The position numbers were made by a program, and so were the translations under genes. Of a stretch of 22,884 bases of DNA, positions 1 to 7,051 are shown in pieces (the first letter of the stretch is position 1; each line of letters opens with the position of its first letter). The stretch covers positions 1 through 22,884 of the forward strand of contig JAYZCG010000033.1 of NCBI GenBank assembly GCA_036338435.1, read 5' to 3'. The notes beneath the pieces were generated by a model. That model saw only the letters and a list, made by a program, of their open reading frames with translations, had not been told where the DNA came from and made no database searches. Origin of the DNA: JAPYTY01 sp036338435 (GTDB lineage Bacteria > Acidobacteriota > UBA6911 > RPQK01 > JADFOI01).

Positions 1-598
1 GCAACATAGTTTTCTCTACAGCACGGTAGCCCCATATTGAGTTTACTAGCCTCCAGGTAGCCGTGGCCGACAGCCCGAAATAGGCTTGGTGTTGATCTGA
101 AAATTTCCATCTTAGGTAGGCGTCTTTGACAAACGGTGTGAGCTTGCTCTTGGAGTTAAAGTCTCCCACAGAGTTCATCTCGAAACGTAAAAGTATGTCA
201 AAATCTTGATTTAGCTTCTTGTCTAGGCCTAGGTAGGCACGGCGAATCCAAAATCCATTGCGGTTTTCGAGATTAGGATCGTGGTGGGTGGCCATCCAGT
301 AGTAGTCACCGAAGACGTTGCCACTAATTTTGACCACCGGATCAGTGATGGGATTTTCCTGGCTCTGGAGTTGTTGCAAGGGCTGGGCTATGGTGACTGT
401 GGCGGCTTCTGGAGGATTCCCTTTGGGTGTGTCTTTGGATTGTATCTGTTCGCGCAGTTCGTGAACCGTTTGCTCAAGTGTTTCAATACGTTTAAGCAAC
501 TGATTGATCTGGTCTGAAGAGGGAGTATGTTCCTGCTGGGCCCATGCACTGCTTCCGATGCTGACGCAAATCAAAAGTGTGCTCACACTATACTTCAC
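1..598 (-). CDS. Outer-membrane porin, OprP/phosphate-selective-porin-like, 3' end outside window
   Basis: The reading frame is open from a GTG at 598 down to the left edge, so about 199 N-terminal residues are visible. It begins with a convincing signal peptide (VKYSVSTLLICVSIGSSAWA, cut before QQ). A short heptad-like stretch follows (INQLLKRIETLEQTVHELREQ), typical of the periplasmic coiled coil of trimeric porins, then a Pro/Gln-rich linker. After that come alternating aromatic beta-strand segments such as GNVFGDYYWMA, NGFWIRRAYLGLDKKL and DAYLRWKF, as in OprO/OprP-type barrels. The RRAYLGLDKKL segment is characteristic of that family. An in-frame stop lies upstream. No good ribosome binding site precedes the GTG, but the signal peptide fixes the start well. 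It lies about 100 bp downstream of a fatty acid carrier on the same strand and may be co-transcribed. Substrate unknown. Confidence 0.75.
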   Translation of the reverse strand, partial: MKYSVSTLLICVSIGSSAWAQQEHTPSSDQINQLLKRIETLEQTVHELREQIQSKDTPKGNPPEAATVTIAQPLQQLQSQENPITDPVVKISGNVFGDYYWMATHHDPNLENRNGFWIRRAYLGLDKKLNQDFDILLRFEMNSVGDFNSKSKLTPFVKDAYLRWKFSDQHQAYFGLSATATWRLVNSIWGYRAVEKTML

Positions 599-702
599 GG
601 GGATAAGACTAATGGCAGAACATGACAATTCTTAGTAGGAGATAACAAAAGCGGGCCGAGATACGGCTCGAGTTCGGTTCGCGTGCATCAATGGATATTT
701 TG

Positions 703-2031
703 TTATGGGAGAAATGTGATGCCTAGAGTCATAATTAGGAAGGCCACCATCATTGTCACGGCTGTATAGCCTAGTACATCACCGGCTCGAAGCCGGGTTA
801 TTCCCAACAAGGGCAGTACCCAGAAGGGCTGAATCATGTTGGTGAGTTCATCCCCAAAGGACACAGCCATAATGCTACGCCCCACATCTACTCCGAGTAC
901 CTGTGTCGCCTCTACCACGATGGGTCCCTGTATCGCCCACTGGCCCCCGCCCGAAGGCACCATCAAATTTATTAGACCGGCACTTAAAAGGGTCCAAAAA
1001 GGGTAACTCAAGGGAGTGGAAATGGTTACGAACCAATGCGCAATTACTGAAGCCAATCCAGAACTGGTCATTATTCCCATGATCCCTGCATAGAAAGGAA
1101 ACTGTAATATGACCCCGCTCGCGGCCCGAGCCCCTCCCTCAACTGCTTTTGTGTAGCGAGCAGGTGTGCCGTGAAGCAGTAATCCTAATGTCAGCAGTGT
1201 GAAGTTGATTATATTGAGGTCTAGGGATGCTAGCCCATGCTGCCAGAAGAAATTAGCCAAGAAGAATAGGCTAGCAATGCACACAATCCCCACCAGTATT
1301 CGGTTGTTGCCAAACCGATTTTTGGGCTCAGTTCTATCGCTATCTAGAGCTTTTGCTCGAACGGATTCGTACTGATCCATCTCTTCAACGTCTTCTTCCC
1401 CGGGATGCATGCTCATGAGAACCAGGGGGGTTATGGTCAGGATGCCAAGAGAGACGATGAGATTAAAGGGGCGAAAAATGGTTTCTGACAGAGGGACAAT
1501 GCCGATGCTGGCTTCTAAAAAATGTCCCTGAGTATTCATAAGCAAAGGTGCTGACCCAGAGAGTCCTCCGTGCCATATCAATTGACCTAAATATCCGGCT
1601 GCTGCCGCCAACGGGTAGTGTAGTTTAATGCCACGTGCCTGAGCTGAAATTGCAACTTTGCGTGCCAGTAACGCACCTGCAATGAGAGACAAACCCCAAT
1701 TCAAACATCCTAGCAGTCCTGCCACCAGACCCACCAATGCAACACCTTGTGGACCGTTGCGAGGTATGCATGCGAGCCAAGTCATGAGTCGTTCGACAAC
1801 TGGGGCACTAGCTAGGGCGTAACCGGTCACTAGAATTAGGACCATCTGCATGGAAAATGTTAAAAGATTCCAAAACCCTCCATACCAGTCTTGAATGAGC
1901 TGAAAAGGGCCGTGGTCAGTGAAGAGAATGCCGAAGCCGTAGACCAAAATTGTCAATAGGAGGGCAAAGACAAACGCATCGGGGATGGACTTACGGCTGA
2001 ATGTGCTTAGGGATTTTCCGATTCGGCGCAT
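703..2031 (-). CDS. Short-chain fatty acid transporter, AtoE family
   Basis: A 442-residue hydrophobic protein with about ten or more membrane segments, close to the usual length of the AtoE/TIGR00366 short-chain fatty acid carrier family. Recognisable family segments are the N-terminal SIPDAFVFALLLTILVYGFG, the loop GCLNWGLSLIAGALLAR, QLIWHGGLSGSAPLLMNTQG in the middle and LMVPSGGGQWAIQGPIVVEA near the C-terminus, followed by GDELTNMIQPFWVLPLLGI. A charged, non-membrane loop (EEDVEEMDQYESVRAK) separates the two halves. The likely role is inner-membrane uptake of short-chain carboxylates such as acetoacetate or butyrate. The start has no clear Shine-Dalgarno, and an overlapping out-of-frame ATG lies 5 bases upstream. 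It is divergent from the molybdenum hydroxylase operon and may share control with it. No acetoacetyl-CoA transferase genes are adjacent, so the exact substrate is open. Confidence 0.88.
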   Translation of the reverse strand: MRRIGKSLSTFSRKSIPDAFVFALLLTILVYGFGILFTDHGPFQLIQDWYGGFWNLLTFSMQMVLILVTGYALASAPVVERLMTWLACIPRNGPQGVALVGLVAGLLGCLNWGLSLIAGALLARKVAISAQARGIKLHYPLAAAAGYLGQLIWHGGLSGSAPLLMNTQGHFLEASIGIVPLSETIFRPFNLIVSLGILTITPLVLMSMHPGEEDVEEMDQYESVRAKALDSDRTEPKNRFGNNRILVGIVCIASLFFLANFFWQHGLASLDLNIINFTLLTLGLLLHGTPARYTKAVEGGARAASGVILQFPFYAGIMGIMTSSGLASVIAHWFVTISTPLSYPFWTLLSAGLINLMVPSGGGQWAIQGPIVVEATQVLGVDVGRSIMAVSFGDELTNMIQPFWVLPLLGITRLRAGDVLGYTAVTMMVAFLIMTLGITFLP

Positions 2032-2179
2032 TGCATTCTGTTGTCTGATTTAGAATCGCCTTTTGTAGACTTGTTCTCCAGTGTGGGGACTAATGAGAAT
2101 TGCCCGTGTTGTGTTGGGACAGACCACAGTGCTCAGTGATGAATTAAGAGGTTCGAATGTCATGCTCTCAGCAGTGTAA

Positions 2180-2208
2180 AGTATAGATCATACGTAGGAC
2201 AGTCTGAA
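2180..2208 (-). promoter_or_regulatory. Candidate sigma-70-like promoter for the AtoE-type transporter
   Basis: On the minus strand, TTCAGA (2208-2203) and TATACT (2185-2180) are separated by 17 bases, matching 4/6 and 5/6 of the sigma-70 consensus. It would give a leader of about 140 nucleotides before the transporter start at 2031. Seen by eye only; such matches occur by chance. Confidence 0.35.
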
Positions 2209-2314
2209 AAATAGTGGATGGGATGTGTGGCAGAGAGTCCTGTTCATGAAACCACCAGTTGATATCTAGTTTTGTTACTTCCTTGGTACGAGATGTGAGA
2301 CATTCTTTCCAATT

Positions 2315-2343
2315 TTGCGATCTTTCCCAATAGGTGATATAAA
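2315..2343 (+). promoter_or_regulatory. Candidate sigma-70-like promoter of the molybdenum hydroxylase operon
   Basis: TTGCGA (2315-2320) and TATAAA (2338-2343) are separated by exactly 17 bases, a good match to the -35 and -10 elements. Transcription would start near 2350, about 60 bases before the first gene. The spacer contains CCCAATAGG, one arm of the inverted repeat listed separately, so a regulator bound there could block RNA polymerase. Confidence 0.45.
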
Positions 2344-2387
2344 GGCCCAGTTTTACAGATGTATACTTGCCTATTTTGCCTATTGGG
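2326..2387. promoter_or_regulatory. Operator-like repeats (CCTATT type) before the hydroxylase operon
   Basis: CCCAATAGG at 2326-2334 is the exact reverse complement of CCTATTGGG at 2379-2387. In addition TTGCCTATT occurs twice head to tail, at 2367-2375 and 2376-2384. Three copies of the CCTATT core therefore flank the predicted transcription start, one of them inverted and between the -35 and -10 elements. This arrangement resembles binding sites of a dimeric or looping regulator. No regulator gene lies in the window, so the binding protein is unknown. Confidence 0.4.
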
Positions 2388-2411
2388 TAGTAGTTAACGA
2401 GAGGTAAACAT

Positions 2412-3305
2412 ATGTATCCAAATGCTTTTGATTATTTTTGTCCAGATACCCTTGAGGATGTGGTGGCGTTGTTAACTCAACACGGAGATGACGCCAAAGT
2501 TTTGGCGGGTGGCCAAAGTCTAATACCCCTTATGAAGTTGAGGCTTGCTAGTCCCAAGTACGTTATTTCTCTGGATAAGCTTCAGGGTCTATCAGATATT
2601 GCTGAGCATGGAGGCGAAATCTTGATCGGGGCACTGAGCTGTCATGCTGAGATTGAGGACTCGACACTAGTTAAGTCCCAATTACCCCTTCTTCATGACA
2701 CTGTGAGTGTGGTGGCGGATGTACAGGTTCGAAATCTGGGCACTGTCGCAGGGAGCTTGGCCCACGCTGATCCTGCAGGGGATCTGGCCCCAGCTCTTCT
2801 GGCACTTAATGCACAGATTAGTACTGTTGGGGCTGACGGGGAACGTACGATGGGGATTAGTGATCTACTGGAGGATGCGTATTTGACGTCTTTGAAGGAT
2901 GACGAAGTGATCACCCATATCCGTATTCCCGTCCCACAGAAAAATAGTGGTGGCGCCTATATAAAGTTTGAACGTCGGGCTGGCGATTTTGCGGTCGCGA
3001 GTGTTGGAGTACAACTGACTTTGGACAAGGGGGGCAACTGTGCAGAGATTGCGATCGCTCTGGGAGCGGTGGGTGTTGTCGCCACGCGGGCAGAACAGGC
3101 AGAGTCACTTTTGAGGGGGCAGCCCATTTCGGATGATCTTCTTAAAGAGGCAGCAGCAGCAGCCTCAACGGAATCTGATCCTTTCTCGGATATTCGAGGT
3201 TCGGTAGATTACAAGCGCCACTTGGTCGGGGTGCTTTTGCGCCGGGCGTTCGATGTTGCTGCCAGGCGAGCGGGTGGCGAGGTAGTGGAAACCGTGCATG
3301 GGTAA
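2412..3305 (+). CDS. Molybdenum hydroxylase FAD-binding (medium) subunit, CoxM/CutM-like
   Basis: A 297-residue protein of the size usual for the medium subunit of xanthine oxidase/CO-dehydrogenase-type enzymes. It carries electrons from the 2Fe-2S subunit through FAD to an external acceptor. The two FAD-contacting signatures are clear: AGGQSLIPLMKLRL at about residues 32-45 and TVAGSLAHADPAGD at about 111-124. The C-terminal CO-dehydrogenase flavoprotein domain follows, with FERRAGDFAVASVGV. The start is supported by GAGAGG at 2399-2404, seven bases before the ATG. The gene overlaps the next one by 8 bases, so the subunits are translationally coupled. The medium-small-large gene order is that of the coxMSL type. 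It is the first gene of the operon and sits behind the candidate promoter at 2315-2343. Confidence 0.93.
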   Translation: MYPNAFDYFCPDTLEDVVALLTQHGDDAKVLAGGQSLIPLMKLRLASPKYVISLDKLQGLSDIAEHGGEILIGALSCHAEIEDSTLVKSQLPLLHDTVSVVADVQVRNLGTVAGSLAHADPAGDLAPALLALNAQISTVGADGERTMGISDLLEDAYLTSLKDDEVITHIRIPVPQKNSGGAYIKFERRAGDFAVASVGVQLTLDKGGNCAEIAIALGAVGVVATRAEQAESLLRGQPISDDLLKEAAAAASTESDPFSDIRGSVDYKRHLVGVLLRRAFDVAARRAGGEVVETVHG

Positions 3306-3765
3306 GCAAAAAGTCACGCTCACTATAAACGGTGATCAACATCAAGGCGAAGTCGAGCCTCGCATGCTTTTAGTGGATTTCTTACGGGAAGTGGCGGGAC
3401 TGAAAGGTACTCACGTCGGTTGTGACACTAGTAACTGCGGGGCCTGTACCGTCCTCATGGGAGGGCGAAGTATAAAATCGTGCACCTATCTGGCAGTTTC
3501 AGCAGATAGTAAGGAGATCGTGACAATCGAAGGCCTTTCTAGGAATGGAGAGTTACATCCGATACAAGAGGCCTTTTGGGAGAATCATGGACTACAGTGC
3601 GGATATTGCACACCAGGCATGATTCTTTCAGCAGCGCACCTTCTTGCAAAGAATCCGAATCCTACAGACGCACAGATTCGCATAGGTATTGCAGGAAATG
3701 TCTGTCGATGTACCGGTTACCAGAACATTGTTAATTCTATCCAGAAGGCGGCAGAGACTCAGTGA
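3298..3765 (+). CDS. Molybdenum hydroxylase 2Fe-2S (small) subunit, CoxS/CutS-like
   Basis: A 155-residue iron-sulfur subunit with both [2Fe-2S] clusters intact. The N-terminal plant-ferredoxin-like domain supplies Cys42, Cys47, Cys50 and Cys62 (GCDTSNCGAC, then SC). The C-terminal helical domain supplies Cys101 and Cys104 (QCGYCTPGMI) plus Cys136 and Cys138 (CRCTGY). It passes electrons from the molybdenum site to the FAD subunit in a cytoplasmic heterotrimer. Length and motif spacing are ordinary for the family. The ATG lies inside the end of the medium subunit gene, and its TGA stop overlaps the GTG of the large subunit gene, so the three are tightly coupled. Confidence 0.96.
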   Translation: MGKQKVTLTINGDQHQGEVEPRMLLVDFLREVAGLKGTHVGCDTSNCGACTVLMGGRSIKSCTYLAVSADSKEIVTIEGLSRNGELHPIQEAFWENHGLQCGYCTPGMILSAAHLLAKNPNPTDAQIRIGIAGNVCRCTGYQNIVNSIQKAAETQ

Positions 3766-6167
3766 CCAAATTGGTATTTCCCCAGGAAAAGTGGATCGGA
3801 ACGAAGGTCAAGCGTAAGGAAGACCTACGGTTGTTGAGGGGAAAGGGACAATACACAGATGATATACAGGTGCCAGGGGTTCTATACGCTGGATTGGTGC
3901 GTAGTCCCTACGCTCATGCCCGTATCAAGAAGATTGACTTTGAAAAGGTTCTAGGGATTCCCGGCGTAGTCTGTACTCTGACCGGCCAGGAAATTACGGC
4001 ACTCACTAACCCTGTCCCCAAAAATCTTTACGAGCCCTATAACAAAATTGAAGACTATTGCATGGCGGTTGGAAAGTCCCGATATGTGGGTGAAGTTGTG
4101 GCTGCTGTAGTGACGGAGAACAAGTATCAAGCCGAAGATGCTGTGGAACTTGTCGAGGTTGAGTACGAGCCTCTTGATCCAGTAGTCGATCCTGAAAAGG
4201 CGATGCAATCTTCTTCCTCGCTCGTTCATGAGAACGTCCCTTCAAACTTGGTGTGGGAGGGTAAGTACGACTACGGAGATGTGAATGGTGCTTTTGCCGA
4301 AGCTGACATAGTGGTCAAGGATCAGTTCTACTTTCATCGGTTCACTTCTGCCCCATTAGAGAACTCCGTGGTAATTGCTGATTATGACGAGCAGCGTGAA
4401 TCCTTCACCATATGGAGCAATAACCAGCGACCCATGTTTAACCATCGGTTTGTGACAACCGCATTGGGCATCGAAGGAGAAAAAATCCGCTATGTCACTC
4501 CTGATATCGGCGGAGGTTTCGGAATCAAGAATGACAGTTATCTGTACTTGATTCTGCTGGCGTTGTTGGCTAGGCGTGCTGGAAGACCCGTGAAGTGGGT
4601 AGAGACCCGGTCCGAACACATGGCCTCCAGTCTCCATGGTAATGAGGTGTTCTACGATGCCGAGTTGGCAATGCAAAAGGACGGCACCATCACGGGATTG
4701 AAGGCACGTGCCGTGCATGATGAAGGGGCTTACATGAGGAGAGAACCCATCGGGGCAATTAACTTCATCCGTCATGCCACAGTGGGCTACAATTTCAAAA
4801 ATCTCACTATGGACATCCGTTGTGTTGCAACTAACAAATGTCCGGTAGGCCCCAACCGTTCATATGGAAAGATGCAGCAATGTTTTCTAGTGGAGCGCCT
4901 AATCGATATAGCCGCACGCAGGCTCAAGTTGGATCCCGTGGAAGTCCGTCTGAAGAATTTTGTCAAATCTGAGCAGATGCCTTACGAAACTCCAACCGGC
5001 ATGATTCTGGATGGAGGCGACTATGGAGCTGTGCTACAAAAAGCAGTGGAGTTAATAGACTACCCCAAGGTGAGGGCGGAACAGGTTGAAGCTCGCAAAT
5101 TTGGCAGGTACATTGGTGTTGGATTTGTCATGGGGATGGATGGTTGTCCGGTCAATTCTAGTATACAGAGGATGATGAATCCCAAGGCCCAGGCTTCCGG
5201 AGACGCGGAAGCGGCATGGGTCAAGATCAACCCAGATGGGCAAATTGTGGCTGCGGTGGGCAGCTCTCCACAGGGACAGGGACATGAAACCATCGTCTCC
5301 CAGATTGTGGCCGACACCCTGGGAGTACATCCGGACGATGTTTATGCAGTCCCCGGGTTTGACTCCACCGTGAATCCTTCAGCTCCTCAGTCGGGAACCT
5401 ATGCCAGTCGTTTCGCCATCGTGGGGGTTGGTGCTGTGCTAGGTGCGGCGTTGAAGGTGCGAGAAAAGGCTCTGCAAATAGCATCCCATCTTTTGGGAGA
5501 TGCGCTCATTGATCAATTGGAACTGGAGGATGGACGGGTCTTTCTGAAAGATGCACCGGATAGGGGTGTTTCTCTTGAAGACATCGCTCGGACTGCTTGG
5601 GTCGATCTCGCCAAACTTCCCGACGATATTGAAGCCGGTCTATTTGCTCATTTTGTCTATCGACCTGACTTCAAACTTCCAGTTGATAAACAGAGAGGGA
5701 ATTTTTCTCTTACGTACTCCTATTCTGTGACTGGAGCAGTTGTCGAGGTTGATGTGGAGACAGGGAAGGTGAAAATTTTAAGATTAGTCGTTGTTGATGA
5801 TGCAGGCAAGCGTCTGAATCCTCTCATTGTGGAGGGGCAGATTCATGGGGCTATAGGTCATCAACTTGGAGCAGCGCTTTACGAACGTTTGCTCTATGAC
5901 GACGAGGGTCAACTTATCACTTCCACTTTTAAGGACTATGCAGCCCCGAGTGCTGCAGACTTTCCGACATTTGAGGTAGATTATGTGGATAATCCGTCTT
6001 TGGCAACACCATGGGGGGCAAGAGGTGCTGGAGAAGGGGGAGGCTCTCCCCTGATCGTCGTCAGTAGTGCTGTTTCAGATGCACTAGCTCCTTTTGATGT
6101 GGAGATCAAGAGTTCCTATATCGATCCTGAGTATGTTCTGAAGAAATTAGTTGAAGCAACGGATTGA
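3762..6167 (+). CDS. Molybdenum hydroxylase molybdopterin-binding (large) subunit, xanthine dehydrogenase/CoxL superfamily
   Basis: An 801-residue catalytic subunit, the normal size for this group. It starts at a GTG that overlaps the small subunit's stop (GTGA). Cofactor-binding segments are in order: DIGGGFGIK at 248-256, the QGQG loop at 504-507, and GAGE near the C-terminus with Glu758 as the expected catalytic base. At the place where form I CO dehydrogenase has AYxCSFR and form II-type enzymes have AYRGAGR, this protein reads PNRSYGK (364-370). It is therefore not a form I CO dehydrogenase. It is better called a molybdenum hydroxylase of unknown substrate, perhaps acting on an N-heterocycle, aldehyde or similar compound. 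No XdhC or CoxDEF maturation gene is in the window, so maturation must be encoded elsewhere. Confidence 0.93.
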   Translation: MTKLVFPQEKWIGTKVKRKEDLRLLRGKGQYTDDIQVPGVLYAGLVRSPYAHARIKKIDFEKVLGIPGVVCTLTGQEITALTNPVPKNLYEPYNKIEDYCMAVGKSRYVGEVVAAVVTENKYQAEDAVELVEVEYEPLDPVVDPEKAMQSSSSLVHENVPSNLVWEGKYDYGDVNGAFAEADIVVKDQFYFHRFTSAPLENSVVIADYDEQRESFTIWSNNQRPMFNHRFVTTALGIEGEKIRYVTPDIGGGFGIKNDSYLYLILLALLARRAGRPVKWVETRSEHMASSLHGNEVFYDAELAMQKDGTITGLKARAVHDEGAYMRREPIGAINFIRHATVGYNFKNLTMDIRCVATNKCPVGPNRSYGKMQQCFLVERLIDIAARRLKLDPVEVRLKNFVKSEQMPYETPTGMILDGGDYGAVLQKAVELIDYPKVRAEQVEARKFGRYIGVGFVMGMDGCPVNSSIQRMMNPKAQASGDAEAAWVKINPDGQIVAAVGSSPQGQGHETIVSQIVADTLGVHPDDVYAVPGFDSTVNPSAPQSGTYASRFAIVGVGAVLGAALKVREKALQIASHLLGDALIDQLELEDGRVFLKDAPDRGVSLEDIARTAWVDLAKLPDDIEAGLFAHFVYRPDFKLPVDKQRGNFSLTYSYSVTGAVVEVDVETGKVKILRLVVVDDAGKRLNPLIVEGQIHGAIGHQLGAALYERLLYDDEGQLITSTFKDYAAPSAADFPTFEVDYVDNPSLATPWGARGAGEGGGSPLIVVSSAVSDALAPFDVEIKSSYIDPEYVLKKLVEATD

Positions 6168-6237
6168 TGAGTAGGCTTTTATTGTTCCAGTTGAGGCGTT
6201 TAATCTCTCTGCATTAATACCGCACCTTCAAATCAGG

Positions 6238-6978
6238 ATGGAGCAGATAGATCTGAGATTATTGGTGGGTGCCCTGGCAGTTTTAGCTGGGGGAGTTACC
6301 AAGGGCGTCACCGGCATTGGGCTACCCGTGGTGGCGACACCAATTCTGGCAGTTTTGTATGATCTTCCCACTGCGATCGCAGTTGTTATTATCCCCACGG
6401 TACTCACCGACGCGGCGTTAGTATACCGGTTTCGTGATCAGTGGCGAGAGATATATCGGTTGATTCCGATCATCCCGCCCGCCCTGGTGGGTATTGTGAT
6501 TGGGACTCAAATACTTGTTCGCATTGATCCGCAGTTGTTGAAGATAGCCCTAGGATCAGCTGTTCTCCTTTTTGTTGCGATGTCCTGGTTCAATTTTATT
6601 CCTCGACGGGGAGATTCTTTTTCCAAGAGGTGGGCTCCTGGATTTGGGCTGGCTGCAGGAATTCTTCAGGGTGCTAGCGGAACCTCAGCGCCAGTCGTTA
6701 CAATCTTCTTACTCCAGGTTAATCTGGACAAGGCTGTGTTTTTATTTGTGATAAATGCATTTTTCCTCTTGGTAGATACCAGCCAAGTATTTTCTCTGCT
6801 GGGAGTGGGGCTTTATACTCCCAAGCTATTTTTTGCAGCAGGGATCATTGCGTGTCTAGCCTTACCAGCACTTTTTCTTACCCTTCGATTGCAGAAATAC
6901 ATTAGTGACAGACTATTCAGAAAGGCGGTGCTTGTGGTTTTAACCTTGACCGGGATCGTACTGATTGTGAATAACTGA
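6238..6978 (+). CDS. TauE/SafE (sulfite exporter family) membrane permease
   Basis: A 246-residue membrane protein with about eight hydrophobic segments in two homologous halves. The repeat signature shows in each half: GGVTKGVTGIGLPVVATPIL near residue 18 and AAGILQGASGTSAPVVTIFL near residue 137. That is the TauE/SafE/DUF81 pattern. Members export or import sulfite, sulfoacetate or other small organic anions across the inner membrane. The gene follows the hydroxylase large subunit by 70 bp on the same strand and precedes an FAD oxidoreductase by 73 bp, suggesting co-transcription and a transport role for the same pathway. The ATG has AGG directly against it rather than at normal spacing, so the exact start is less sure than the call. 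Confidence 0.88.
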   Translation: MEQIDLRLLVGALAVLAGGVTKGVTGIGLPVVATPILAVLYDLPTAIAVVIIPTVLTDAALVYRFRDQWREIYRLIPIIPPALVGIVIGTQILVRIDPQLLKIALGSAVLLFVAMSWFNFIPRRGDSFSKRWAPGFGLAAGILQGASGTSAPVVTIFLLQVNLDKAVFLFVINAFFLLVDTSQVFSLLGVGLYTPKLFFAAGIIACLALPALFLTLRLQKYISDRLFRKAVLVVLTLTGIVLIVNN

Positions 6979-7051
6979 CCTAGACAAGCATCTGGTAAGT
7001 TGAAACCAGTTCTTATATGATGATGCCTGTGGATAATACGGGAGGACGACT

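Larger units (their letters stand above)
2032..2411. other. Divergent intergenic region without a gene
   Basis: This 380-bp gap separates the divergently transcribed AtoE-type transporter and the hydroxylase operon. I find no credible ORF or RNA gene. It holds candidate promoters for both directions and a cluster of CCTATT-type repeats close to the operon (2326-2384). The part from about 2032 to 2180 shows nothing I can name. Confidence 0.6.

Noticed and set aside
2401..2414. Shared leader TAAACATATG at the hydroxylase operon and at the amidohydrolase (14098-14109)
   Set aside because: Only ten bases, partly the start codon and AT-rich spacer; most likely coincidence.
3145..3165. GCA/CAG-type triplet run as a microsatellite
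   Set aside because: It encodes a short alanine stretch in the FAD subunit and is only about five units long.
2412..6167. True aerobic CO dehydrogenase (coxMSL)
   Set aside because: Gene order fits, but the large subunit lacks the AYxCSFR signature of form I and no coxDEF-type accessory genes are present.
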